Shown here in pieces: positions 1 to 7,762 of a DNA stretch of 64,000 nucleotides. The stretch's first letter is position 1, and each line of letters opens with the position of its first letter. The position numbers were made by a program, and so were the translations under genes. Source of the stretch: UBA1450 sp964452355 (GTDB taxonomy: Bacteria; Patescibacteriota; Microgenomatia; UBA1406; GWC2-37-13); the NCBI GenBank assembly GCA_964452355.1, contig CAYVKV010000005.1:15266-79265 (forward strand). Direction: 5' to 3'. Under the pieces are notes generated by a model, which ran no database searches, was not told the DNA's origin, and saw only the letters and a list, made by a program, of their open reading frames with translations.

Positions 1-18
1 CGCCCTATCTCGGGCTGC

Positions 19-32
19 TTCCTTTGTAGGAA
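19..32 (+). terminator. Weak terminator-like hairpin at window start
   Basis: TTCCT at 19-23 pairs with AGGAA at 28-32 around a 4-base loop and is followed by a T-rich tract (37-49). It may end a gene lying upstream of the window. The stem is short, so this is tentative. Confidence 0.3.
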
Positions 33-61
33 ACCGTTTTTTGCTTTTTCACTAGTCACTT

Positions 62-66
62 GGAGG
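62..66 (+). promoter_or_regulatory. Strong Shine-Dalgarno site GGAGG
   Basis: GGAGG lies 6 bases before the ATG at 73 and fixes that start. Such a canonical ribosome binding site is rare in this window, where most genes show none. Confidence 0.8.
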
Positions 67-72
67 TGACAA

Positions 73-975
73 ATGGCTACCAAGCCGAAAAACCAGAGTC
101 CCTTGTGGACAGCCTTGGCCACCGTGGCAGTAGTATTTACGGGGGCAATCATTCTCCTCCTCGGGGGTACGCAACGCGCGTCCGCCCAGGAGGCCGGCCA
201 GATGACTGGCACTTGCAACGGTGCCCAGGTTACTGGGACACCCGAGCAGGTTGCCTCGTCTCTGGCATTGCTCGGCTGTGGAAGCGGCACCGCCGCAGCC
301 CCAGCCACCGGCGGAACCGTAGTTTCAGGCGCAAACACCTGTAAGGTAAATACTGGTGCAAATTTGCGCGCGCAAGCTGATGCGAATTCTACAAGAGTCG
401 GCGGAGCCACTGCAGGAACAGTACTTCAAATCATCTCTGTGCATAGCAACTGGCTACAAACCACCTCCGGGTGGATTTATTCCCCGTTGTGCACCATGGT
501 GCCGCCTTCGGAATGGACTCCCCCGGCAGACAACTGCAGCGCTACTGCCAAGATCTTGCCTAACGACGACAAGGTGGACACAATCATCGGCGAGCGTGGC
601 GAAACAATCCAAGTCACCATCCTGAGCAGTGGGGATCTCTGTGATCCCTACCGCGTAATTTGGGACGGTGTCCGGATTCGCCAGGACCGCCTCCCCAAGG
701 AAGGTGAACGGCGCTCGTTTGAGGCCGACTTCCAGGGCTGGTGGGCGGGCGCGGCCACTTGGGCTGGCGTTTCCTGTCTGCTTGAGACCGACCATGACAA
801 GAATAGTGCTACGCCCCGTCTGGCCGTCTTCGACCGCGCAGGGAGAACGGTGGGCTCCACCCACGGTACACAGGTCTTTGACTTGATGGATAGTGGCTGG
901 TACATGGCTGTATGCCAGGGAACGCTCAACCCTGGCTTCACGGTCATTCGCCCAACCGATGGCTGGACCCGGTAG
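73..975 (+). CDS. Secreted SH3b-domain protein
   Basis: The 300-residue product has a Lys-containing N-terminus, a hydrophobic segment at about residues 13-32 and a likely signal peptidase site after Ala-Ser-Ala (about residue 38). It is therefore exported or anchored outside the membrane. Residues about 92-142 match a bacterial SH3 (SH3b) domain: the Asn-Leu-Arg near its start, the Val-Leu-Gln-Ile-Ile strand and the closing Gly-Trp-Ile-Tyr are visible. SH3b domains usually bind cell-wall peptides; the target here is unknown. The C-terminal 150 residues carry several cysteines and match nothing I recognise. By hand count over sampled stretches the gene is roughly 50-70% GC, clearly above its neighbours, with GC-rich codon choice and a perfect Shine-Dalgarno. 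This suggests transfer or a chimeric contig end. Confidence 0.75.
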   Translation: MATKPKNQSPLWTALATVAVVFTGAIILLLGGTQRASAQEAGQMTGTCNGAQVTGTPEQVASSLALLGCGSGTAAAPATGGTVVSGANTCKVNTGANLRAQADANSTRVGGATAGTVLQIISVHSNWLQTTSGWIYSPLCTMVPPSEWTPPADNCSATAKILPNDDKVDTIIGERGETIQVTILSSGDLCDPYRVIWDGVRIRQDRLPKEGERRSFEADFQGWWAGAATWAGVSCLLETDHDKNSATPRLAVFDRAGRTVGSTHGTQVFDLMDSGWYMAVCQGTLNPGFTVIRPTDGWTR

Positions 976-983
976 TAAGAAGC

Positions 984-997
984 GCGGCGAAAGCCGC
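984..997 (+). terminator. GAAA-tetraloop hairpin after the SH3b gene
   Basis: GCGGC (984-988) pairs with GCCGC (993-997) around a GAAA tetraloop, 9 bases after the stop codon at 973-975. No T-run follows, so it may protect the mRNA 3' end or pause polymerase rather than terminate by itself. Confidence 0.35.
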
Positions 998-1065
998 AAG
1001 TTCTCACTCAGAATTTTGAGCGGGCGTATAGGCTCCACGATACGGGCCTAAACAACAACTGAATA

Positions 1066-1097
1066 GTGACCGAGTAGCAACGATGCTACTCGGTCAC
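1066..1097. repeat. Perfect 14-bp inverted repeat with 4-base loop
   Basis: GTGACCGAGTAGCA (1066-1079) is exactly complementary to TGCTACTCGGTCAC (1084-1097), with loop ACGA. It could be a bidirectional transcription terminator or a protein-binding palindrome. No T-tract follows directly on the plus strand. Confidence 0.75.
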
Positions 1098-1138
1098 ACC
1101 CTTTCCAAACCCTGACTTTCCTATATGTAGAAATGGAT

Positions 1139-1155
1139 CCTGAAACAAGTTCAGG
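1139..1155. repeat. Palindromic repeat, copy 1
   Basis: CCTGAA-ACAAG-TTCAGG forms a 6-bp stem with a 5-base loop and is followed by ATGAC. A second copy with a swapped outer base pair lies at 1513-1529, which suggests a dispersed REP-like family. Confidence 0.65.
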
Positions 1156-1161
1156 ATGACG

Positions 1162-1197
1162 ATTCTGGATGCTCCGCCTTGGGCGGATTACCAGAAT
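1162..1197. repeat. Nested palindrome in repeat patch
   Basis: ATTCTGG (1162-1168) pairs with CCAGAAT (1191-1197), and inside it TCCGCC (1173-1178) pairs with GGCGGA (1182-1187). It is followed by GACA. Together with the flanking palindromes it forms a compound mobile-repeat-like patch. Confidence 0.6.
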
Positions 1198-1235
1198 GAC
1201 AGTTTCTGCCGAGAGGAAAGTTTTACTATGAGGAG

Positions 1236-1255
1236 ATTCCTGCCTACGCAGGAAT
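1236..1255. repeat. Palindrome ATTCCTGC-N4-GCAGGAAT
   Basis: An 8-bp perfect stem with a CTAC loop, followed by GACA. Palindromes of this form, beginning ATTCC and ending GGAAT plus GAC, occur as dispersed repeats in many bacterial genomes (recollection, not a search). Confidence 0.65.
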
Positions 1256-1283
1256 GACAATTATTATCAATTTCATAAATCAT

Positions 1284-1508
1284 ATGAACAACACAGAAGG
1301 AATCGTGCGAAGTGCAGTAGTCCTCTTAGGACTTATCGGCGCTTTGTACGTCATAAACATGTTGGGAAACCAATATATGAGAAACCAAGCTGTAGACGGA
1401 TGTATCGCTTCAAGCAAAACTGAAGTGGTAAATCCTGATCGCTCAGTCTGGAAAGGAACCAGTCGTGACTGGTATGCCCTTTGTATGCAAGAAAAAGGGA
1501 TGAAGTAA
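1284..1508 (+). CDS. Small single-pass membrane protein
   Basis: A 74-residue protein if started at the ATG at 1284. The same frame opens at 1254, but those first ten codons lie in the palindromic repeat patch, so the later ATG is preferred. Residues about 10-26 form one hydrophobic segment, followed by a short polar tail with two cysteines and Trp-Lys-Gly/Asp-Trp-Tyr features. No family is recognised. No Shine-Dalgarno site is visible. It ends 32 bases before the GT2 gene and may be co-transcribed with it. Confidence 0.5.
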   Translation: MNNTEGIVRSAVVLLGLIGALYVINMLGNQYMRNQAVDGCIASSKTEVVNPDRSVWKGTSRDWYALCMQEKGMK

Positions 1509-1512
1509 AGAT

Positions 1513-1529
1513 GCTGAAACAAGTTCAGC
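1513..1529. repeat. Palindromic repeat, copy 2
   Basis: GCTGAA-ACAAG-TTCAGC followed by ATGAC. It is identical to the copy at 1139-1155 except that the outer C-G pair is now G-C, so the stem is kept. It sits between the small membrane protein gene and the GT2 gene. Confidence 0.65.
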
Positions 1530-1540
1530 ATGACACTAGT

Positions 1541-2428
1541 ATGAAAAAAACAACAATTACACACAATCGGCCACTCATATCAATCATTCTCCCCGTACTC
1601 AACGGTGAGAAATTTTTGAGAGTCGCACTTGACAGTATGATCGCCCAAACCTATACATATTGGGAGATGATTATTGTGGATGACGGGTCTTTTGACGAAA
1701 CACCTCGGATTCTTACAGAATATTCCAAAAAATATCCGCTCATTCGCATAACCACCAATAAAAAACAAGTTGGGATTTCAAAAGCCTTAAATCAAGGAAT
1801 ACGGCTTGCAAAAGGGTCATATATCGCACGCATGGATGCTGACGACATATCCTATCCGGAGCGCCTCGCAAAACAGCTTGATTACTTGCAAACAAATCCA
1901 ACCGTTGTTGCGGTAGGAGCCCAGTGTGACGTCATTGATGCACAAGGAAGGATCACCGGGGTAAAAACCTTTCCCCTTTCGCATGAGCAGATTTATAAAA
2001 CCATATTCCACTTCAATCCCCTCCAACACCCGGTACTTATGGTAAATCGTTCCCTATTGCCGAAAAAATTTGTATTCTATGACATATTGGATGGAGCGGA
2101 GGATGTCAATCTTCTTTTTAAACTGTTTGCCTTTGGAAAGGTCATAAATCTTGACGAGGCACTCCTAGCATATCGTATTCACAGCACAAATAGTTCGCTC
2201 AAAAAAATTAAACATATTTATCATCAGGCGCTTATTGCCCGTATTCAAGGAGTATTGCGCTATGGTTATCGACCAACTATTGAAGGAATTGGGCTTATCA
2301 TCATTCAAACAATTTTAGTAACACTTCTTCCTGATCCGATTCTTCGCAAAATCTATTTTTATGCTCGAGGAATCAAAGCGCATATTTCCAGGGCAAAAAA
2401 AATCAACTTGATCCCCAACATGGGATAA
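1541..2428 (+). CDS. Family 2 glycosyltransferase (GT-A fold)
   Basis: A 295-residue cytoplasmic enzyme that should transfer a sugar from a nucleotide-sugar to an acceptor in envelope glycan synthesis. The N-terminal half has the GT2 pattern: Ile-Ser-Ile-Ile-Leu-Pro-Val-Leu-Asn at the start, Ile-Ile-Val-Asp-Asp-Gly-Ser near residue 50, and the metal-binding Asp-Ala-Asp-Asp near residue 100. The open frame extends upstream to 1481, but that part runs through the palindrome at 1513-1529, so the ATG at 1541 is chosen. The large membrane protein begins 23 bases after its stop but has its own -10 box. Donor and acceptor cannot be told from sequence. Confidence 0.85.
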   Translation: MKKTTITHNRPLISIILPVLNGEKFLRVALDSMIAQTYTYWEMIIVDDGSFDETPRILTEYSKKYPLIRITTNKKQVGISKALNQGIRLAKGSYIARMDADDISYPERLAKQLDYLQTNPTVVAVGAQCDVIDAQGRITGVKTFPLSHEQIYKTIFHFNPLQHPVLMVNRSLLPKKFVFYDILDGAEDVNLLFKLFAFGKVINLDEALLAYRIHSTNSSLKKIKHIYHQALIARIQGVLRYGYRPTIEGIGLIIIQTILVTLLPDPILRKIYFYARGIKAHISRAKKINLIPNMG

Positions 2429-2439
2429 TCTTTTGTCAG

Positions 2440-2445
2440 TACAAT
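2440..2445 (+). promoter_or_regulatory. -10 box TACAAT, leaderless start
   Basis: TACAAT ends 6 bases before the ATG at 2452, so transcription would begin at or next to the start codon. Confidence 0.5.
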
Positions 2446-2451
2446 TATTGT

Positions 2452-5400
2452 ATGATCGCATTTAAAGAAAAGACATTTTCACATCTTCAGAAATTCTGGG
2501 GCTATTATGCTCTCATATTTATTGAAATACTTCTTTTTATCACAAATTACAAGCCAGGTACATTTCTTGTTGGATGGGATAATTTGTTTCCTGAGTTCAA
2601 TTTTTCACTCAATTTCAAGCGAGCATTTTTCGCAGTCTGGCAGGAATACCGAGGCATGGGAGTTGTAGATAGTATGTCTCACGCCAGTACTCTTGTCGAA
2701 GAACTTGAACGATTTATTCTTTCATTTTTTATGCCGATGCATATGATCAGATGGGTCTATATCATGCTTTTGCACTTGGTTGGTGGACTTGGAATATTTC
2801 ATCTTCTCAAACAATATATTTTCAAAAAAACAAAAATGAGCTCCGAAACCGCGCTCATGCCTGTATTCGTATCATTTCTTGCAGCGCTGTTTTATCAGTA
2901 TAACCTCGGAACAATCCAACAAATGTATCTTCCTATGGAGGTATTTGTTGTTCATTTTGCCTTTCTTCCGTGGCTTGTTTGGGCAACGTTTAAATCCCTT
3001 GAAACCGGACACCGAAAATATTTTTGGTATTTCGGGATTCTTTCGTTCTTTGCGACACCACAAGCCCATGTACCAACCATCTTTATCGTTTATGCCATGA
3101 CCATCAGCATTATTTCAATTTCTTATGCTTTTTTTATTGATCCGCTAGCTTGGAAAAGGGTTGTTAAACTTGCAATTATCTGCTTTGTGACCAATGCATT
3201 TTGGATTATTCCCTTCATGTATGCAGCACTCACTCACTCCCCTATCGTTGCAAACTCAAAAGCCTTTCAAATGGCGTCAAACGATATTTTTTACCGAAAC
3301 CACGAATATGGAAATCTCAAAGATATTGCACTTTTAAAAGGAACTCTCCTTGAATATTATTATTACAACTTCAAAACGCATGCAAGTGAGAATATGTTTG
3401 CTCCCTGGCTTGCTCATATTCACTCGATGTTTTTTCTCATCCCAGCCTGGCTTAGCTTTGTGCTTGGGCTTGTTGGAGCGTTTGTGGCGTCAGTCAAAGT
3501 TAAGTCTGCACGGATAATTTCTGGATTATTCATTTTTTCTATTTTCATGTTGGGTACAGATATCCCATTTATCGGGAATATAAATGCATTTTTCCGTGAA
3601 AACGTACCACTTTTTAAAACGGTTTTCCGATTTGTATTTACGAAATTTTCAATTCTGTATGCTTTTTCTCTAAGTATTATGATCGCCGTTGGAGCGATGT
3701 ATATCATAAACCTCGTCTCAAAATTGAAGTTCAAAATCATGCTTGTTGGTATTTTTACATTGGCAATAATCGCATACATTTTTCCATCATTTCAAGGAGA
3801 TTTCTTTTATGACAACCTTCGTGTTGAAATACCAATGAAATACTTTAAGACGTTTGAATTTTTTAATAAACAAGATCCAAATACTCGTGTTGCCATACTC
3901 CCTGCGCCGTGGTACTGGTCATGGCTTCAGCCAAACTGGGGAACGATAAACTCTGGATTTCTGTGGTACGCCATTCCCCAACCCACAACCGATCTTGCAT
4001 TTACCCCATGGAGCAATCATAACGAGAATTTTTACTGGGAACTGGATCGGGCCCTCAACCTTGAAGACATCGCTCTTGTTGAACATGTATTGAGTAAATA
4101 CGACATCACATGGATCTATCTCGATCGAGATATTTTGAATGCAGAGTCAAGAAAGGTCAATTTTTCATCACTCCAAAAACTTTTGGCTCAATCTCCACGG
4201 ATAAAAAAAATAACTTCGTTTGATGCAACCGATATATACCACTTTGAAAACACATCGTCAAAAAACTTTGTTTCTATCATTGAATCACTTCCAACAATTG
4301 CATATGACGATTCATATCTTGATTACGACCGTTATTACCACCAAAACGGAGATTATCAAAAAGCCACAGATAAGAAAATTCCCGATACCATCTATCCGTA
4401 TTTTTCTCTATTTAGTGGGAAAGCTCCCCATATCAATGCCATTACTGTTTCTGAAACAGAGACTGATTTGACGTTTCAAAGTAGCGTAAATAACCTCGGA
4501 AAAAATCCGTTTATTGTCAATACATTTCCTGACTATGCTCCTATAAGCTACTTGTTGAGAGATGATGGAACTTTTCAAACATTTCAGCCAAAAGCTGATC
4601 TACGGATTTCATCAGACGACAATCCTCTGGTTGAAGTAGCGATTAATAAAAAGTCATCATTAGTTTACACTTCAGATACGGATAAAACCTATACTACCCA
4701 ACTCAATACCGCCTGTGACGTAAATACTTCTGGAACTACTGCCATGTCGCAGGTACCTGATGAAAATGGCTCAATTCATTTTCAACTTACTTCGGTAAAT
4801 TCATCAAACTGTATTCAAGTTGCAGTTCCCAATCTAGAGCTTCGATTTGGATATGTTATGAAAATTGAATATACCTCAGATCTCAAACGAGGTTGGTTTA
4901 TGAATGTGTATAGCCGAACGAGTAAGAAATCAGTCTTGGAAACGTATTTGCGCAACAACGGTCAAAAAGATACTGATTATATTATCCTTCCTCCACAAAG
5001 CAAGCATGATCTTGGATATTCTATTTACTTTAACAATAAATCTGAAGGAGTTGAAAAAGTAACAAACACACTACATCGGGTTGAAATCTACCAAATTCCC
5101 TATATAGAGATGAGGGATTTACATGTGATCAACTCCATTGAAGCTCGCTCGTATTCACAAACTCTCCCCGCTTCTGTTGATCATCAATCTCCATACAAAT
5201 ACACGATTACACCAAATGAATTGAAGGATAGTCAAACGGTAGTACTCCATCAAGGATTCGATTCCGGCTGGAAAGCATACAAGACGTGTAGCGCGAATCG
5301 CGTAACATGTAACGTGCAGAGGTTGTTTCCATTTATATTTGGCACTGAACTCAAAGATCATGTCCTCGTCAATAACTGGGCAAATGGATTTGTTCTTAAC

Positions 5401-5550
5401 AATACGACTTCTGATGATTCGACGATCGTCATCATCTTCTGGCCACAATACCTCCAATTTGCAGGTTTTGGTATTTTGATACTCAGCATTATCATTGCAT
5501 TCTTAAAAAGAAACAAAGATTCAGTAAAATCTCCCGCAGAGATTATCTGA
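2452..5550 (+). CDS. Large multi-pass membrane protein, GT-C glycosyltransferase-like
   Basis: A 1,032-residue integral membrane protein. The N-terminal ~450 residues contain about ten or more hydrophobic helices. An early Gly-Trp-Asp-Asn (about residue 43), in the first extracytoplasmic loop, resembles the position of the acidic motif of GT-C enzymes that use lipid-linked sugars. Residues about 460-1000 form a long soluble, probably external region, and one last hydrophobic helix lies near the C-terminus (about 1000-1020), followed by a Lys/Arg-rich tail. The architecture resembles YfhO-like or arabinofuranosyltransferase-like membrane enzymes common in uncultured bacteria. This is a fold-level guess only. 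Its place beside a GT2 enzyme supports a role in envelope polysaccharide assembly. Confidence 0.6.
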   Translation: MIAFKEKTFSHLQKFWGYYALIFIEILLFITNYKPGTFLVGWDNLFPEFNFSLNFKRAFFAVWQEYRGMGVVDSMSHASTLVEELERFILSFFMPMHMIRWVYIMLLHLVGGLGIFHLLKQYIFKKTKMSSETALMPVFVSFLAALFYQYNLGTIQQMYLPMEVFVVHFAFLPWLVWATFKSLETGHRKYFWYFGILSFFATPQAHVPTIFIVYAMTISIISISYAFFIDPLAWKRVVKLAIICFVTNAFWIIPFMYAALTHSPIVANSKAFQMASNDIFYRNHEYGNLKDIALLKGTLLEYYYYNFKTHASENMFAPWLAHIHSMFFLIPAWLSFVLGLVGAFVASVKVKSARIISGLFIFSIFMLGTDIPFIGNINAFFRENVPLFKTVFRFVFTKFSILYAFSLSIMIAVGAMYIINLVSKLKFKIMLVGIFTLAIIAYIFPSFQGDFFYDNLRVEIPMKYFKTFEFFNKQDPNTRVAILPAPWYWSWLQPNWGTINSGFLWYAIPQPTTDLAFTPWSNHNENFYWELDRALNLEDIALVEHVLSKYDITWIYLDRDILNAESRKVNFSSLQKLLAQSPRIKKITSFDATDIYHFENTSSKNFVSIIESLPTIAYDDSYLDYDRYYHQNGDYQKATDKKIPDTIYPYFSLFSGKAPHINAITVSETETDLTFQSSVNNLGKNPFIVNTFPDYAPISYLLRDDGTFQTFQPKADLRISSDDNPLVEVAINKKSSLVYTSDTDKTYTTQLNTACDVNTSGTTAMSQVPDENGSIHFQLTSVNSSNCIQVAVPNLELRFGYVMKIEYTSDLKRGWFMNVYSRTSKKSVLETYLRNNGQKDTDYIILPPQSKHDLGYSIYFNNKSEGVEKVTNTLHRVEIYQIPYIEMRDLHVINSIEARSYSQTLPASVDHQSPYKYTITPNELKDSQTVVLHQGFDSGWKAYKTCSANRVTCNVQRLFPFIFGTELKDHVLVNNWANGFVLNNTTSDDSTIVIIFWPQYLQFAGFGILILSIIIAFLKRNKDSVKSPAEII

Positions 5551-5564
5551 ATAATTAATTCCTG

Positions 5565-5570
5565 TATAAT
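5565..5570 (+). promoter_or_regulatory. -10 box TATAAT, leaderless start
   Basis: A perfect TATAAT ends 6 bases before the ATG at 5577. No Shine-Dalgarno site fits in between. Confidence 0.65.
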
Positions 5571-5576
5571 AATTTC

Positions 5577-7745
5577 ATGCAACTTTCCCACCTCCAGATC
5601 CGAAATCCAAAAGACGATGAAACAGCACCTGAGGCTGCGACTCAGATCTTTTCTTCTTTGCTTTCCAATAAACACAGCGTTTTTGTCCGACTTTTCAAAG
5701 AAGTAGACTGCTTTTCATTTGAACTTTTCCTCACCGGTCAGTCAATTTATTACTATGTCACTGTTCCGACGCCACGAGAATCATTGGTCCACAGCTTGAT
5801 TTCATCTTCGTATCCTCAATCATTTATCCAGCGCACCAGTGATCCGATGGAAATGGTATTGCAAAACCCACACCAAGCGGTTGCCGATCTCAGACTTCAA
5901 TACTCATATAAGCTTCCCATAAAAACCTATACTGAATTTACCGATATTGACCCGCTCTCATCCCTCATTGGGCTTTTATCAAAACAAAAACCATGGTATC
6001 GACTGGCTATTCAAATCCTTGTCACTCCCCCGTCGTTTTACTGGCAGGGCGACACTCTAAATTCCCGTGAATCTGAAAAAGTAGACCCTCTGACCGGAGA
6101 GTCGAAAACAGAAAAATCAAGTGACAATAGCTCATACATTGCCAAAAAGGTATTGTTTCAAGGAGGGCGCACTGCGATTCGGATTCTTGCCGCATCAAAA
6201 GAAAAGGAACAGAGTCCCAAAACACTTCTTCAAAATGTCGGCGGCACCTTTGGATCTTTTTCACTGGGAGAAGGAAATAAATTTGATCTTCGCATCAAAC
6301 TCTTTGGTGTGAATGATTTTATCAATCGGATGAAGAATCGTTCATTTACCTGGCTTGAGCATAGAACGCAGATCTTAAACGCGCAAGAGCTTGCAACGCT
6401 CTGGCATCCACCAGGATTGCAGCTAAAGGGTATTAAAAACATTGCCTGGGGAAAGACCCTTGCGGGAGAGCCACCAGAAAACCTTCCCACCACCGACAAC
6501 GTCAGCGAGGAAGAGAAAAATGATGTTAATTTTTTTGGAAAGGCTGAGTATAAAAATAAGGATTCGATATTTGGGATCAAATCTGCTGACCGTCGCAAAC
6601 ACGTGTATATCATCGGAAAAACGGGCGCCGGTAAATCGACACTGATTGCCAATATGGCAATCGATGACATCAGGCGTGGTCGCGGCGTGGGCATCATCGA
6701 TCCACATGGAGATCTTTCAGAAGCAATCTTGGACTATATCCCAAAACGTCGCATGAATGATGTGGTGTATCTTGAACCATTTGATACCGAGCGCCCATTT
6801 GCGTTAAACGTCCTTGAGATCAAGGATCAAACCCATCGTGATCTTGTCGCATCAGGAATTGTCGGTATTTTTTACAAAATTTATGGCGATTCATGGGGAC
6901 CACGACTTGAGTATATTTTGAGAAATACGATATTAACTCTGTTGGAAATCCCTAACTCAACACTTGCCGATGCACTCCCTCTTCTTGCCGACCCACAATA
7001 TCGAAAAGCAAATATGCATCACGTGAAAGATCAGGTTCTTTCAAACTTCTGGACGCGCGAGTTTGATATGATGACCGATCGACTCCGTGTTGAAGCAATC
7101 TCTCCTATTCAAAACAAGGTCGGACAGTTTGTGTCAAGCAAGATGATTCGAAACATTATTGGTCATCCCAAGTCCACTATTGATCTTGAGGACATCATGA
7201 ATTCAGGAAAAATACTTATTATGAATCTCTCACAAGGAAAGCTTGGCGAGGACAATGCGGCCCTACTGGGCGCTATGATCATCACTCAAATCCAACTTGC
7301 CGCGATGAATCGATCATTTCAAAAAGAAAAAGATCGCCGAGACTTTTTCCTCTATGTTGATGAGTTTCAAAACTTTGCAACATCATCATTTATTAAAATT
7401 CTTTCAGAGGCGCGAAAATATCGACTCGCACTCACTCTTGCCAATCAATATATCGAGCAGATTGAAGAAGATGTGATGACCGCCATCTTTGGCAATGTCG
7501 GAAGCCTTATCTCATTTGTTGTCGGAGCGCGCGATGCAGAGTTTTTGAGCAAGGAATATTCGGAAATGTATTCGCAAAATGATTTAGTCACCCTTGGAAA
7601 ATATGAAACGGTCATAAAAATGTCGATAGATGAGATGACTTCACTCCCCTTTCCCGCAAAAACGCTACCGCCACCTGCGCTCAAGAATTCAAACCGCGAA
7701 AAGATCATTCGCCTTTCAAAGGAAAGATATGGACGAAAAACTTAA
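5577..7745 (+). CDS. VirD4/TraG-type P-loop ATPase
   Basis: A 722-residue ATPase of the type IV coupling protein / HerA-FtsK group, which moves DNA or protein through membrane channels. The Walker A motif Gly-Lys-Thr-Gly-Ala-Gly-Lys-Ser-Thr is at 347-355, followed by an Ile-Ile-Asp-Pro-His-Gly-Asp motif typical of the group. Walker B Asp595-Glu596 lies in Tyr-Val-Asp-Glu-Phe-Gln-Asn-Phe. The C-terminal third fits the TraM-recognition-like region of TraG proteins. The first ~330 residues are a separate domain without clear hydrophobic helices, unlike classical VirD4. No relaxase or type IV secretion genes are nearby, so it may serve competence, pili or another DNA-handling role rather than conjugation. 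Confidence 0.8.
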   Translation: MQLSHLQIRNPKDDETAPEAATQIFSSLLSNKHSVFVRLFKEVDCFSFELFLTGQSIYYYVTVPTPRESLVHSLISSSYPQSFIQRTSDPMEMVLQNPHQAVADLRLQYSYKLPIKTYTEFTDIDPLSSLIGLLSKQKPWYRLAIQILVTPPSFYWQGDTLNSRESEKVDPLTGESKTEKSSDNSSYIAKKVLFQGGRTAIRILAASKEKEQSPKTLLQNVGGTFGSFSLGEGNKFDLRIKLFGVNDFINRMKNRSFTWLEHRTQILNAQELATLWHPPGLQLKGIKNIAWGKTLAGEPPENLPTTDNVSEEEKNDVNFFGKAEYKNKDSIFGIKSADRRKHVYIIGKTGAGKSTLIANMAIDDIRRGRGVGIIDPHGDLSEAILDYIPKRRMNDVVYLEPFDTERPFALNVLEIKDQTHRDLVASGIVGIFYKIYGDSWGPRLEYILRNTILTLLEIPNSTLADALPLLADPQYRKANMHHVKDQVLSNFWTREFDMMTDRLRVEAISPIQNKVGQFVSSKMIRNIIGHPKSTIDLEDIMNSGKILIMNLSQGKLGEDNAALLGAMIITQIQLAAMNRSFQKEKDRRDFFLYVDEFQNFATSSFIKILSEARKYRLALTLANQYIEQIEEDVMTAIFGNVGSLISFVVGARDAEFLSKEYSEMYSQNDLVTLGKYETVIKMSIDEMTSLPFPAKTLPPPALKNSNREKIIRLSKERYGRKT

Positions 7746-7762
7746 TCCTACCTCCGTCAAGG

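Larger units (their letters stand above)
976..1283. other. 308-base intergenic stretch with hairpins and palindromic repeats
   Basis: No gene is supported here. The stretch holds a GAAA-capped hairpin (984-997), a perfect 14-bp inverted repeat (1066-1097) and a run of three palindromes (1139-1155, 1162-1197, 1236-1255) typical of dispersed REP-like elements. Base composition changes from GC-rich to AT-rich across it. Confidence 0.7.

Noticed and set aside
454..1038. Open frames antisense to the SH3b gene (also 648-1007)
   Set aside because: They mirror a GC-rich gene with a signal peptide, an SH3b domain and a perfect Shine-Dalgarno. Antisense frames in GC-rich DNA stay open by chance.
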